39,868 nt of DNA from positions 1-39,868 of the forward strand of contig CAZKWC010000027.1 in the NCBI GenBank assembly GCA_964556425.1, written 5' to 3'. Every line of letters begins with the position of its first letter. Position 1 is the stretch's first letter. Under the pieces are notes generated by a model that saw nothing but the letters and a program-made list of their open reading frames with translations, had not been told where the DNA came from and did no database searches. Source of the stretch: JALQUL01 sp964556425. Its GTDB lineage: Bacteria; Pseudomonadota; Gammaproteobacteria; Burkholderiales; Burkholderiaceae_C. A program made the position numbers and the translations under genes. Below are positions 25,554-34,660 of the stretch, piece by piece.

Positions 25554-26444
25554 ATGTCCCAAAATTTTAATTACAAACACTTATACTATTTTTGGGTAGT
25601 GGCCAAAGAAGGCGGTATAGCAAGGGCCTCAGAGCGACTAGGCATGGCCATGCAAACCATTAGCTCTCAAGTAAGACTCTTAGAACAAGACTTGGGAGTC
25701 TCACTATTAAAACCTCAGGGCCGTGGACTCACCTTAACCGAAGCTGGAGTAGCAGCACTTGCAGAGGCTGAGCACATTTTTTCGCTTGGGGAAAACCTCA
25801 GCTTAAAAGTACGGCAAGCCAATACCAGTCATTTATTACGATTAAGAGTGGGCATTACCGATGGTTTAGATAAATTAGCGGTACAACATGTTTTATCTCC
25901 CGCGCTTCAACACTCTAGTCTGAGATTGTTGTGCCATGAGGGTGAATATGATGATTTATTAGCCGACCTTGCTTTACACAAGCTTGATTTGGTTTTATCA
26001 GATAGACCCCCGCCAGTTCATCCTCAACTTAAACTCAGGTCACAACTTTTAAAAAGCTTTAATTTGGCTTGGTTTGCCAGCCCAGAGCTAGCCAAAAAAT
26101 GTTTAAGTGATTTTCCTAAATCAATGTCTGAGCTGCCGATTTTGCTACCTACTCATCATGCGGCCGTTAGAACTGCTCTAGACCATTGGTTTGAGAGAGA
26201 AAAAATAATACCCAATATTATGGGTGAATTTGAAGACAGCGCTTTGTTAACTACTTTTGGCACAGCAGGTTGGGGGATTTTTCCGGGGCCTGTAGAACTT
26301 TTAAATGATTTCAATCGGAATCAACTCAGTGTTATTGCACCCTGTTTAGATGTACAAGAAAATTTTTATGCCATTTATGCTGCGAAAAAAATTCTTCATC
26401 CTAGTCTGAGTGTTATTTTTAACGCAAATAGCCATGCTTCATAA
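25554..26444 (+). CDS. LysR family regulator, NhaR-like
   Basis: A 296-residue LysR-type activator. The N-terminus 'FNYKHLYYFWVVAKEGGIARASERLG' and 'AMQTISSQVRLLEQDLG' (helix-turn-helix) closely resemble NhaR, the Na+/pH-responsive activator of nhaA. There is no antiporter nearby; the gene is divergent from the HPF-like/terC operon, so TerC or the HPF-like protein may be its target. The C-terminal domain is the usual effector-binding fold. Followed by a 343-bp stretch without a convincing gene. Confidence 0.85.
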   Translation: MSQNFNYKHLYYFWVVAKEGGIARASERLGMAMQTISSQVRLLEQDLGVSLLKPQGRGLTLTEAGVAALAEAEHIFSLGENLSLKVRQANTSHLLRLRVGITDGLDKLAVQHVLSPALQHSSLRLLCHEGEYDDLLADLALHKLDLVLSDRPPPVHPQLKLRSQLLKSFNLAWFASPELAKKCLSDFPKSMSELPILLPTHHAAVRTALDHWFEREKIIPNIMGEFEDSALLTTFGTAGWGIFPGPVELLNDFNRNQLSVIAPCLDVQENFYAIYAAKKILHPSLSVIFNANSHAS

Positions 26445-26787
26445 AGTTACTGCTATACCCATTAATAATACTAGATTAAAATTAAACCTCTTTTGATTGA
26501 AGATTTTTGCAACATAATCCAAACATAAGTAAAGCTTGTGAAGCTAGCTATGAACTGTTTGACCACCTGTCAACTTCTTTTTATTTTCACGAGCAAAACC
26601 AAACATACCAATTATAAAAGTCAGCACCATTTTAGATATCAACAATAAGACAGTTGCCTTAGGGTCAATAATGTAATGGGTGTATCTAAACAAAGACAGC
26701 TTTTCCCAAGCTATTTAGTTCATAATCACCCATACATCACCATTTGAAAAATCTTTAAATCTTCTAATTTTTAAAATTGCCTCTACC
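26445..26787. other. intergenic stretch between NhaR-like gene and kinase
   Basis: 343 AT-rich bases with no clear terminator. The only notable content is a short minus-strand open stretch (26544-26714) listed separately. Confidence 0.4.
26544..26714 (-). pseudogene. possible remnant or small membrane-protein ORF
   Basis: An open frame of 56 codons ends at TAG 26544-26546. It encodes a polar start, a hydrophobic run 'ATVLLLISKMVLTFIIGMFGF' and a basic tail 'ARENKKKLTGG', like the last transmembrane helix of a membrane protein. There is no ATG with a ribosome-binding site at its beginning and an in-frame stop lies just upstream. It may be the decayed 3' end of a gene, a tiny protein, or chance. 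Confidence 0.25.
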
Positions 26788-28733
26788 ATGACGCATACAG
26801 ATAAAATGAACGATATAACAAAACTAGAAAAAAATCTGTTAGATAAAACCGCTCTTGATAATAGAAGATGGCAGCTTTTTTTAGTCAATTCCACAATGGG
26901 AATAATGGCTTTTTTTGGTATTGGCTTGACAATAAAGGGCCCGCTTATATTTGTTTTTTCTCTGCCTTGGTAGCGTTAGTACTTCATACTTTTATCAAGT
27001 CTGAACGTTATTACAACACTTTAGTGTTATTGGTACTCAGCAACGGAACCATCAATATTTTGTTTTTAACCGCCATGATGTGGTTTCAAATGCCCATCAT
27101 GATTGGATATATTACATTTGGTCCTATGTTTGCCATTCTATTACACTCCCTTAAAGCTGCCAGAACATGGACCATAGCTTTAGTGGCGCTTATTATTGCC
27201 ACATTGTTTGCCGCTCACGTTGTCGATTGGGGTACTTGGGTTAAAGTGATAGATCCTGCTTTATTGCAATATATGAATGCGATACAGGGTATTTCTTTAG
27301 TCTTGTTAGCCATGTTATCGGTTGCCCTTATTGATCATAATTACTCCAAACTCTTTGAAGTTTTAGGTCAACAAAAAGAGTCTTTATCGGAATCAAAAAA
27401 ACAACTTGAACGTGCGCAGCAATATAAAGACCGATTTTTTGCCACCATTACCCACGAATTACGTACGCCCATGAATGCGATTGTAGGTATTGTTAATTTA
27501 ATCAAATTTAACAGTCAACATAAATTTGAAATCAATGAATACCAAGAGCTTACGAAGTCACTCGAACAATCTTCTAATCAGTTATTAACCATTATTAATG
27601 ACTTGCTTGACTTGTCTAAATTACAAGAAAACAAATTAAGTATTAATCCTGCTGATTTTGATTTACGGGAAATTCTCTACAATGCCTACAATATTTTGAA
27701 ATATTTAGCGCAAGAAAAAAATATAGATTATGAGCTCAACGTCGCCAGTGACCTGCCCAAAATGGTCAGAGGCGATGGTCACCGACTCACTCAAGTATTA
27801 GTTAATATTTTATCGAACGCGGTTAAATTTACTAAGCATGGTACTGTCAAAATGGTGGCGACATTAAATAGCACTAGGCCCACTACCCATCATACTAATA
27901 GCAACTCACACAAGAGCCCTGCACACCTAGACACAGAATCCGACAATGACGATAAGATCTGGGTAACAATTGAAATCTCTGACACGGGGATGGGTATTAA
28001 ACAATCAGTGCAAGATCATCTGTTCAAAGAGTTTGTTCAAGCCAATGAATCAATTGCAACTCAATATGGTGGTACTGGCTTGGGTTTATCTATTGCCAAA
28101 CGTTTGGTTGAGTTGATGCACGGTCATATTAGTTTTAAAAGCTCAGAAAACATTGGCACGACATTTACCCTGCATATGCCTTTAAGCAAAGTGAGCCATG
28201 CAGAAACAGATTCCGATTATTTGTCAGCTAAGACTGCGTTTGTCAAAACCATTATTGACAAAGGTTCTAGCCCAGAAACACAAAAAATTAAAAACAACGA
28301 CCAAGTTGTTGAAGCTGTTTTAGGAAAGCAGCAGAAACAAATTTTAATAGTAGATGATAACAAAATTAACTTATTAGTCGCTCAAAAACAAATAGAACGT
28401 AACTTTCAAAATATTGATATCTTCTTAGCCAACGATGGGCAAGAAGCAGTTGACGCAGTGAAAGAGCATATTTTTGACTTGATATTAATGGATATGCAAA
28501 TGCCAGTCATGAATGGTGTTGAAGCTACCATTCAAATTAGAAAATTGAATGATATTTTTAAAGCTAATATTCCAATTGTTGCCATGACGGCCAATGCTGG
28601 CGCTGCTGAAATTAAAGCTTGTATGGATGCAGGTATGAATGACACCCTTATCAAACCGTTTGCTTTAAGTAGCTTAATCAGTTTGCTCAATTTACATTTA
28701 TACAATCAAAAAAATAACGACTATGAAATTTAA
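26788..28733 (+). CDS. hybrid sensor histidine kinase with apparent N-terminal frameshift
   Basis: A membrane hybrid kinase: about six transmembrane helices, a coiled coil, HisKA with phospho-acceptor His in 'FFATITHELRTPMNAIVG' (H196 counted from the ATG at 26868), HATPase ('LVNILSNAVKFT', 'ISDTGMGI', 'YGGTGLGLSIAKRL') and a C-terminal receiver ('LIVDDNKIN', Asp in 'LMDMQMPVMNG', D542; Lys in 'LIKPF'). The natural N-terminus seems to start at 26788 in another frame, reading a polar head and a first helix until a T6 run at 26954-26959; one extra T would join the frames. As sequenced, only the frame from 26868 (621 residues, odd N-terminus) covers the kinase. Its stop overlaps that of the convergent Lrp gene. 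Confidence 0.82.
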
Positions 28734-29194
28734 TAAATGGGCAAGGCGGTTTTATCAACTACCTTGCTTAAGACAAAACTAGAGTGAACTCCAGTTACAC
28801 CTTTAATTTTAGTGATTTTCTGCAAAAGTAATTTTTGATAATGCTCAAGGTCTTGCACCACAACCTTTAATAAATAGTCGGCTGTTTGTCCCGTAATGAG
28901 CAAACACTCTAAAACCTCGGGTATGGCTTTTATTTCGCTTTCAAAATATTCAAAGCGCTCTTGGGTATGCTTATCCATAGAAATTTGAATTAATGCAATT
29001 AAACCTAGGCCTAGTTTTTTTGCATCGACTAAGCCCCTATACCCCACAATAATACCGGCATCTTCTAGGGCTTTTACACGTCTTAAACAGGGCGAGGCGG
29101 ACAAGCCGACTTGCTCGGCCAAGTCTTGATTACTGATTTTTCCATCTCGTTGAATGACTTGTAAAATTTGTTTATCAAATTTATCTAATTTCAT
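28730..29194 (-). CDS. Lrp/AsnC family transcriptional regulator
   Basis: A 154-residue Lrp-type regulator: N-terminal helix-turn-helix ('MKLDKFDKQILQVIQRDGKISNQDLAEQVGLSAS' region, ending 'PCLRRVKALEDAG') and C-terminal RAM ligand-binding domain with 'ECLLITGQTADYLLKVVV'. It is divergent from leuA across 142 AT-rich bases with repeated GCAAT motifs, so it probably senses leucine or a related amino acid and controls leuA and itself. Its stop codon overlaps the kinase stop on the other strand. Confidence 0.92.
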   Translation of the reverse strand: MKLDKFDKQILQVIQRDGKISNQDLAEQVGLSASPCLRRVKALEDAGIIVGYRGLVDAKKLGLGLIALIQISMDKHTQERFEYFESEIKAIPEVLECLLITGQTADYLLKVVVQDLEHYQKLLLQKITKIKGVTGVHSSFVLSKVVDKTALPIY

Positions 29195-29209
29195 GATTTT
29201 TAAAATATG

Positions 29210-29290
29210 AGCAATTAATTGCTAATAATATCATTATTAAGCAATATTATGCCTATATTTAAAAATATAGCGCTAAATTAGCAATTATTG
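29210..29290. promoter_or_regulatory. probable Lrp operator array between lrp-like gene and leuA
   Basis: A perfect 14-bp palindrome (29210-29223) and direct GCAAT copies at 29211, 29241 and 29281, 30 and 40 bases apart (whole helical turns), plus an 8-bp dyad CTATATTT/AAATATAG (29253-29270). Phased repeated half-sites are what an Lrp octamer wraps. Confidence 0.5.
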
Positions 29291-29336
29291 AATAGCTCAA
29301 CTCTTATACACTTAACATCAGTTTACGGAGTTCAAA

Positions 29337-31019
29337 ATGCTTAAAAATCCTAGTACCAAATACCAAGCCTTTGAGACGGTTGTTTTACCTCATCGCACAT
29401 GGCCCAACCAAACATTACAACAAGCGCCTGTGTGGCTTTCTACCGACTTGCGCGATGGCAACCAATCTTTGTTCGAGCCAATGAGTGTAGAGACCAAAAT
29501 CAATTTTTATCACGAACTTATTAAGGTGGGTTTTAAAGAAATTGAAGTGGGCTTTCCTGCTGCATCCGATATTGATTTTCAATTCGTTAGGCGTTTGATT
29601 AATGAAAACCTCATTCCTGATGATGTGACTATTATGGTCATGACGCAGGCAAGAGAGGATTTAATTGCCAAAAGTGTTGAGGCAGTCAAAGGTGCAAAAA
29701 AAGCGATTGTGCATATTTACAATGCCACAGCGCCGGCTTGGCGCGATATTGTCTTTAACATGAGCGTAGAACAGGTAATGCAGTTAATTCACCGCCAAGT
29801 GAGTTATTTAAAACAAATCACCGACGGCATACCTGAAACTCAATGGATCTTGCAGTATTCGCCCGAAACTTTTTCAGCGACCGAGTTACCAGTTGCCCTT
29901 GAAGCCTGTCATGTGGCGCTTAAGGCCTGGAATGTAGGTCCTGATCGCAAGGTCATTATTAATTTACCCACCACGGTAGAAAACACCACACCCAATGTTT
30001 TTGCTGACCGAATCGAATGGATGAGTTGCAATTTGGCTCATCGCGAAAATGTGATTTTATCGGTGCATCCCCACAATGATAGAGGTACAGGCGTAGCAAC
30101 TGCCGAGCTCGCTTTGTTAGCTGGAGCACAAAGAATTGAAGGCTGTTTGTTTGGCAATGGCGAGCGTTGCGGCAATGTAGATATCGTCACTCTTGCTCTT
30201 AATTTATACACTCAAGGTATACACCCTCAGCTTGATTTTTCTAATATTAACCGAGTGGCACAAACAGTTGAAAAAGCCACTCAATTACCTATTCACCCGC
30301 GCCACCCCTATGTAGGTGACTTAGTTTTCACTGCCTTTTCTGGCTCTCATCAAGATGCCATCAAAAAAGGATTGGTTCGCCAAAAAGATAGTGCTTTATG
30401 GTTAGTGCCATATTTGCCTATTGATCCACAAGATCTTGGCCGAACTTATGAAAGCGTTATCCGAGTCAATAGCCAATCGGGTAAAGGCGGCATTGCTTAT
30501 TTACTTGAACGAGATTTTGGCATTGTCATGCCAAGGCGTTTGCAAGTGGAGTTCAGTGCCGAAGTGCAAAAAGTCACCGATGCCACAGAGGCTGAAGTGA
30601 GCTCTAAAGAGCTTTATGCTTTGTTTGAAAACATCTACTTGTTGCCACCAGCAGCAAACGATGGGTGGATTTACCATACTCACCAGATCACAGAGCAAAA
30701 CAACCGCCAAGTGGTGATGCTTACTTTACAAAATGGCTTAGAAAAAGTGCAAATTGAAGGTGTAGGAAATGGCCCATTAGAAGCCGTTATGAATGCTTTA
30801 GGTATGCCTATAGAAATTATTCATTTTGAAGAAAGATCAATTGGCTCTGGCACACAAGCAAAAGCCATTGCGGTAATAGAAATGATGAATGAGCAAGGCT
30901 TTAGCAGGCATGGCGCGGGCATTGATAGCAATATTACCAAAGCGTCTATAAAGGCTATTTTTAGTGCGTTCAACCGATTGGGGGTTAGACTTCATTTGGA
31001 ATCAACACCGCTGACTTAA
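29337..31019 (+). CDS. leuA: 2-isopropylmalate synthase, type 2
   Basis: First committed enzyme of leucine synthesis: condenses acetyl-CoA with 2-ketoisovalerate. At 560 residues it is the long LeuA type 2 form. 'STDLRDGNQSL' and 'LSVHPHNDRGTG' carry the metal and substrate residues, and 'LFGNGERCGNVDIVTLALN' is the other conserved block. The C-terminal regulatory domain (about 430-560, ending around 'GSGTQAKAIAVIEMMNEQG') mediates leucine feedback inhibition. CGGAG precedes the ATG. Monocistronic, with a terminator after it and an Lrp-type gene divergent upstream. Confidence 0.95.
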   Translation: MLKNPSTKYQAFETVVLPHRTWPNQTLQQAPVWLSTDLRDGNQSLFEPMSVETKINFYHELIKVGFKEIEVGFPAASDIDFQFVRRLINENLIPDDVTIMVMTQAREDLIAKSVEAVKGAKKAIVHIYNATAPAWRDIVFNMSVEQVMQLIHRQVSYLKQITDGIPETQWILQYSPETFSATELPVALEACHVALKAWNVGPDRKVIINLPTTVENTTPNVFADRIEWMSCNLAHRENVILSVHPHNDRGTGVATAELALLAGAQRIEGCLFGNGERCGNVDIVTLALNLYTQGIHPQLDFSNINRVAQTVEKATQLPIHPRHPYVGDLVFTAFSGSHQDAIKKGLVRQKDSALWLVPYLPIDPQDLGRTYESVIRVNSQSGKGGIAYLLERDFGIVMPRRLQVEFSAEVQKVTDATEAEVSSKELYALFENIYLLPPAANDGWIYHTHQITEQNNRQVVMLTLQNGLEKVQIEGVGNGPLEAVMNALGMPIEIIHFEERSIGSGTQAKAIAVIEMMNEQGFSRHGAGIDSNITKASIKAIFSAFNRLGVRLHLESTPLT

Positions 31020-31043
31020 TTCAAACTAAACCTTTTCAAAAGA

Positions 31044-31069
31044 AAAAACCAGCTTAGAAGCTGGTTTTT
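31044..31069. terminator. bidirectional terminator leuA / subtilase
   Basis: Perfect 12-bp arms (31044-31055 and 31058-31069) with A and T runs on both sides, between convergent genes. Confidence 0.88.
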
Positions 31070-31111
31070 CTATTCATGCTTTTACATACTATACAGTTTT
31101 TATAACCAGCA

Positions 31112-33430
31112 TCATTTTGTGGGTTTAACAATACTCACCGAGTTCACTTTATTACTTCGATTTAAATACACTAAACTTTGCCCAGTAATGCTGCTAATAG
31201 TAAACAAGGTGGATGTTTTATTTTTGGAAATAAGTCCACTCGTCATACTACAAACCCCAGCTAAATCGGTTGTGCAAGTTAAGTTTTTCCCACCAATAGA
31301 AAAACTACCCATAATTTTGGCCTTTTGTAGCGACCCGCCTGTATTAATCGATTTTATTTTGATAGTAACGGTAGTTTGCCAAGCATTCGGTGAGACCATT
31401 ATTTTGGTATGCTGTACATTGGCAATATAGACTACTCTGTAATAAATTTTTTCCGGAGCCACATAAATAGGCTTGGGTACAGCAGTGTAGTTTAGTTGCG
31501 TCGCTATAGATAATAAGCGATTAGGTGAATTGCTACCTATGAAACCAATTAACTGATTCTGAATTGCTGAGTTGTACAAGGCATATCTCACTTGCAAGGG
31601 GCTGGCTAAGGGATTGATTTGTAAATACAAAGCAACTACACCAGCAACATAAGGGGCAGACATTGATGTACCACTTAATTCTTGGCTTTCAAAGTCAGAG
31701 TTAAACCAAGCAGAACGAATAGCAGAACCTGGCGCAAACAAATCAACACATTGACCATAATTAGAATAGTATGACTTGGTATCAGTGTTGTCACTAGAAC
31801 CAACATTAATCACATCATGACTTCTAGCCGGTGATTGTGTGCATGAATCACCTGCGTTATTCCCAGCAGAAGTCACCACCACAAAGCCAGCTTTTACTGC
31901 ATTATTCACAGCTTGATCAAGCACATCTGAAGCACTAGTACCAATGGACATATTAATAACGGCAGGCAATTTCCCGTTTTTAACAATCCAATCTAGCCCT
32001 GCTAATAGACTACTTAATGAGCCTCCCCCCCTACAATCTAAAACTCTAACTGGTGTAATACGAATATTTTTAGCAACCCCATAAGTGGACCCACCAATAA
32101 TACCGGCCACATGACTACCATGGCCCATACAATCTTGAGTTCCCTTGCCGTCTGCAATTGCAGTAAACCCAGGTAAAACTCGTTTAGTAAATTCGCTATG
32201 ACTCGCTCTAATACCGGTATCCATTACATAGGCATTCACACCTGTGCCGTCTTGTTGATACTGGTAAATATTATTAAGTGGCAACGATGTTTGGTCAATT
32301 CGATCTAATCCCCAATTGACTGGCGTCTGGATTGAATGACTATTCATAGATATGGGGATGTCTTCAACCACTGATTCAACTGCGGGATTATTTTGAGTCT
32401 CTTTTAAAAATTGATTGATATTTTGGTTAGGAACTTTAGCCGTAAAACCCTGAACAGCATTAGAAAACGTCTCAGCTATTTGTCCGTTATAAGGAGCCAT
32501 TAATTTTTCTGCCGTATTTTGCAGTTGTTGTGTTGATAGGTTTTCAGATGCGTCCGATTGCGTCGTATTTTTTGTAGAATAAAAATTATTTGGTTTACTT
32601 TTATAAACTATTACGAATGCCTTTTCAGAACTCTCGGATTGTTGTGTATTGCTAAGATTTTGCTGAATACTTTTATCAGCAAGTTGTAGGACTTGGTGTG
32701 GATTAAAGGTTTTTTCGGTTAAATTAAATTTAGCTATTTTGCTGTTATTGAAAAAATTTTGTAAAACAGTTATCGATTGATTTTGCTTTAACATTCCTTG
32801 CCAATAAGGACTTAATTGTTCTATTACCGACTCTAATACTGCTTGGTTTTGGTCATTATTGAGATGCAATACATCTGCATTTTCAGCGATTGCATTAATA
32901 CTTTCATGAGCTTGGTGTAAACTTTCTTGATTGACCAAAATTTCTGCAACCACCAAACTACTTAATGGACTTATCACCGCAGGGCTTGAGTTAAAGTTTC
33001 CGCTGGCCAAAGGAAACACATAGGCTGCCAAGGGACTCGCAAAGTAAGTTTCTTCGTTTGAAAAAGATTGTTTTGCCACCAAATAAATTGTCTTTAATTG
33101 CATGGTGGATAAGGTGTCATTTGAAACTTGCAACTGAAACTCACCAGTACTATTCGATGCATTCACCACCACTTCATTTTCATCTAATAATAAATTTTGA
33201 TTGAGGTCAAGGAATACCTGAGTGGAAATTGCTTGTTGCCTATCTTGAAAAGTAAATACTTTACCCTTAATGGTTAAGAAACCAACTTCATTTGCTTCAC
33301 TATTTACCTCCTCATTTTCACCACTACAAGCGTATAAAAATATGACACTTGTTAAAATTAAAATCCTAACTAGATTTATTATTAAAAAATGGATTAAATT
33401 TTTATGAATTGTATTTATTGTTGACAACAT
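31112..33430 (-). CDS. lipid-anchored S8 subtilisin-like serine protease
   Basis: A 772-residue secreted protease. An N-terminal hydrophobic segment ends in a lipobox-like L-Y-A-C (C35), predicting a lipoprotein. Residues about 50-250 are a surface-domain region, then an inhibitor-I9-type propeptide (about 270-355, with 'AFVIVYKSKP' and 'VQGFTAKVP'), then a proteinase-K-like S8 domain with D404 ('VMDTG'), H437 ('GHGSHVAG') and S589 ('GTSMSAP'). The last about 120 residues form a beta-rich C-terminal domain. Catalytic triad and propeptide are complete, so it should be active at the cell surface or periplasm. Target unknown. Confidence 0.9.
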   Translation of the reverse strand: MLSTINTIHKNLIHFLIINLVRILILTSVIFLYACSGENEEVNSEANEVGFLTIKGKVFTFQDRQQAISTQVFLDLNQNLLLDENEVVVNASNSTGEFQLQVSNDTLSTMQLKTIYLVAKQSFSNEETYFASPLAAYVFPLASGNFNSSPAVISPLSSLVVAEILVNQESLHQAHESINAIAENADVLHLNNDQNQAVLESVIEQLSPYWQGMLKQNQSITVLQNFFNNSKIAKFNLTEKTFNPHQVLQLADKSIQQNLSNTQQSESSEKAFVIVYKSKPNNFYSTKNTTQSDASENLSTQQLQNTAEKLMAPYNGQIAETFSNAVQGFTAKVPNQNINQFLKETQNNPAVESVVEDIPISMNSHSIQTPVNWGLDRIDQTSLPLNNIYQYQQDGTGVNAYVMDTGIRASHSEFTKRVLPGFTAIADGKGTQDCMGHGSHVAGIIGGSTYGVAKNIRITPVRVLDCRGGGSLSSLLAGLDWIVKNGKLPAVINMSIGTSASDVLDQAVNNAVKAGFVVVTSAGNNAGDSCTQSPARSHDVINVGSSDNTDTKSYYSNYGQCVDLFAPGSAIRSAWFNSDFESQELSGTSMSAPYVAGVVALYLQINPLASPLQVRYALYNSAIQNQLIGFIGSNSPNRLLSIATQLNYTAVPKPIYVAPEKIYYRVVYIANVQHTKIMVSPNAWQTTVTIKIKSINTGGSLQKAKIMGSFSIGGKNLTCTTDLAGVCSMTSGLISKNKTSTLFTISSITGQSLVYLNRSNKVNSVSIVKPTK

Positions 33431-33762
33431 CCCATTCCTTATTTTTTAGTAATTTGGCAAAATTTTATTTATACGACAAGTTGTGTCTTATATAAAGCAA
33501 AGGCACTATATACAAAAATACTTCATTATTTTTTAACTCGCTTAATTGTTTTAATTAAATATAAAAATCGTGTATTTTTACCAATCAAAATTCTCAAAAG
33601 TAATAAAAAAGCCAATACTCTTAGGAGTACTGGCTTAAAAAATTGGAGTGGTGTCTAAAAAAAGCTACTCAACTTAAAACTTATAGATAAACTAAAAGTT
33701 GAGATGAATTATCAGTCAATGGTGTTTAACCAATGGCAATAGCAATAGCGATGGCTACTACT
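33431..33762. other. intergenic region upstream of the subtilase gene
   Basis: 332 AT-rich bases that hold the subtilase promoter region and, at 33609-33636, the terminator of the lipoprotein gene. I see no gene. Confidence 0.5.
33609..33636 (-). terminator. terminator of the lipoprotein gene
   Basis: Arms 33609-33620 and 33625-33636 pair at 11 of 12 positions with a TTAG loop; a T run follows on the minus strand. It lies 127 bases after the stop codon. Confidence 0.75.
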
Positions 33763-34437
33763 TCACCAGTTTTTCTCGACTTCAGCTCTATTAAATGGTG
33801 GCAATATCATTTTTTTAACCTCAACATCTTTTAACTGTGGAAAGCGCTGTAAAAAATCAAGCCTATCTTTCTCCCATTGATCTGAAATAGTCACATCAAA
33901 TGTGCCACCGGAAGCGCCTCCGATTGCTTGATCAAGTAAAGGAATTACGGATCCTGCTCTAAACTCGCCGTCTTTACGCTCACGTACAGTACCGCTAATA
34001 TTTCCTAAATAAATAACGCCTGGCCCTTCGACCTTAAAAGGTGCCCTTATGGGTAAAGCATACAAAGCAGTAATGGGGAAAATTCTGGAATGACTTAAAG
34101 CATGGGATAAAACATAGTCACCAGGAACAAGCGTTACACGCATCAAATATTTATCTCCTCTTTCAAACGTGTCCATTCCCATTTTCGCTTTATCATCTGG
34201 CGCCAGTGTGAATCTATCTTTAGACTCTTTTGAACCTTCTAAGGCTCCATACACATAATCTACTTTTGGCTGAAAACTTTTTTTGTAATCATTTTTTTGG
34301 TCAATCGTAAACAGGACAACAGCATTTGTCTTTAAATCGACCGTTTCACCATCTTTGCTATAAGGCATAGGGGTAGTGGCACAACCTGTTAAAAATGCAC
34401 CTGCAACAAGCGCTAAACTTAATAAAAACTTTTTCAT
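33763..34437 (-). CDS. putative lipoprotein, unknown function
   Basis: A 224-residue lipoprotein: basic N-terminus, hydrophobic core and lipobox L-T-G-C (C19), then 'ATTPMPYSKDGE'. The mature part is predicted mostly beta, with 'LVPGDYVLSHALSHSRIFPI' and 'PGVIYLGNISGTV', a pattern seen in DUF2846-like lipoproteins that display a small beta-sandwich. I cannot name a function. It stands alone between ssb and the subtilase, with its own terminator. Confidence 0.75.
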   Translation of the reverse strand: MKKFLLSLALVAGAFLTGCATTPMPYSKDGETVDLKTNAVVLFTIDQKNDYKKSFQPKVDYVYGALEGSKESKDRFTLAPDDKAKMGMDTFERGDKYLMRVTLVPGDYVLSHALSHSRIFPITALYALPIRAPFKVEGPGVIYLGNISGTVRERKDGEFRAGSVIPLLDQAIGGASGGTFDVTISDQWEKDRLDFLQRFPQLKDVEVKKMILPPFNRAEVEKNW

Positions 34438-34600
34438 TTTAATTTTCCGACCTTTAGGGTTAAGTAATACCTAATAATTTTGTAATTGAATATAAATAAA
34501 TAATTCTCAATGTAACAAAATGCATTTAATAGTAACTCAACCATAACTCTCATTGTTTGCCACTTGTCGGAAAATTCCTACTTCTTAACTGAAAAAATGC

Positions 34601-34628
34601 AAAAAAAAGCCCTCAGAGCTTTTGGCTT
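34601..34628 (-). terminator. terminator of ssb
   Basis: A short G/C stem (AAGCC 34607-34611 with GGCTT 34624-34628) just after the ssb stop, followed on the minus strand by eight Ts. An overlapping AAAAGC/GCTTTT pairing is an alternative fold. Confidence 0.6.
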
Positions 34629-34660
34629 GCAGAGGACTTACGCGAAAAAGGATCTTGTTT

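Noticed and set aside
33730..33762. GCAATAGC-like repeats after the lipoprotein stop, reading as a hydrophobic tail in another frame
   Set aside because: Short low-complexity sequence; the lipoprotein ends normally and no frameshift is needed.
34441..34576. 11-bp perfect inverted repeat (34441-34451 with 34566-34576) around 114 AT-rich bases, like a small MITE
   Set aside because: With spacings up to 150 bases, one or two such repeats are expected by chance in a window this long, and no target duplication is visible.
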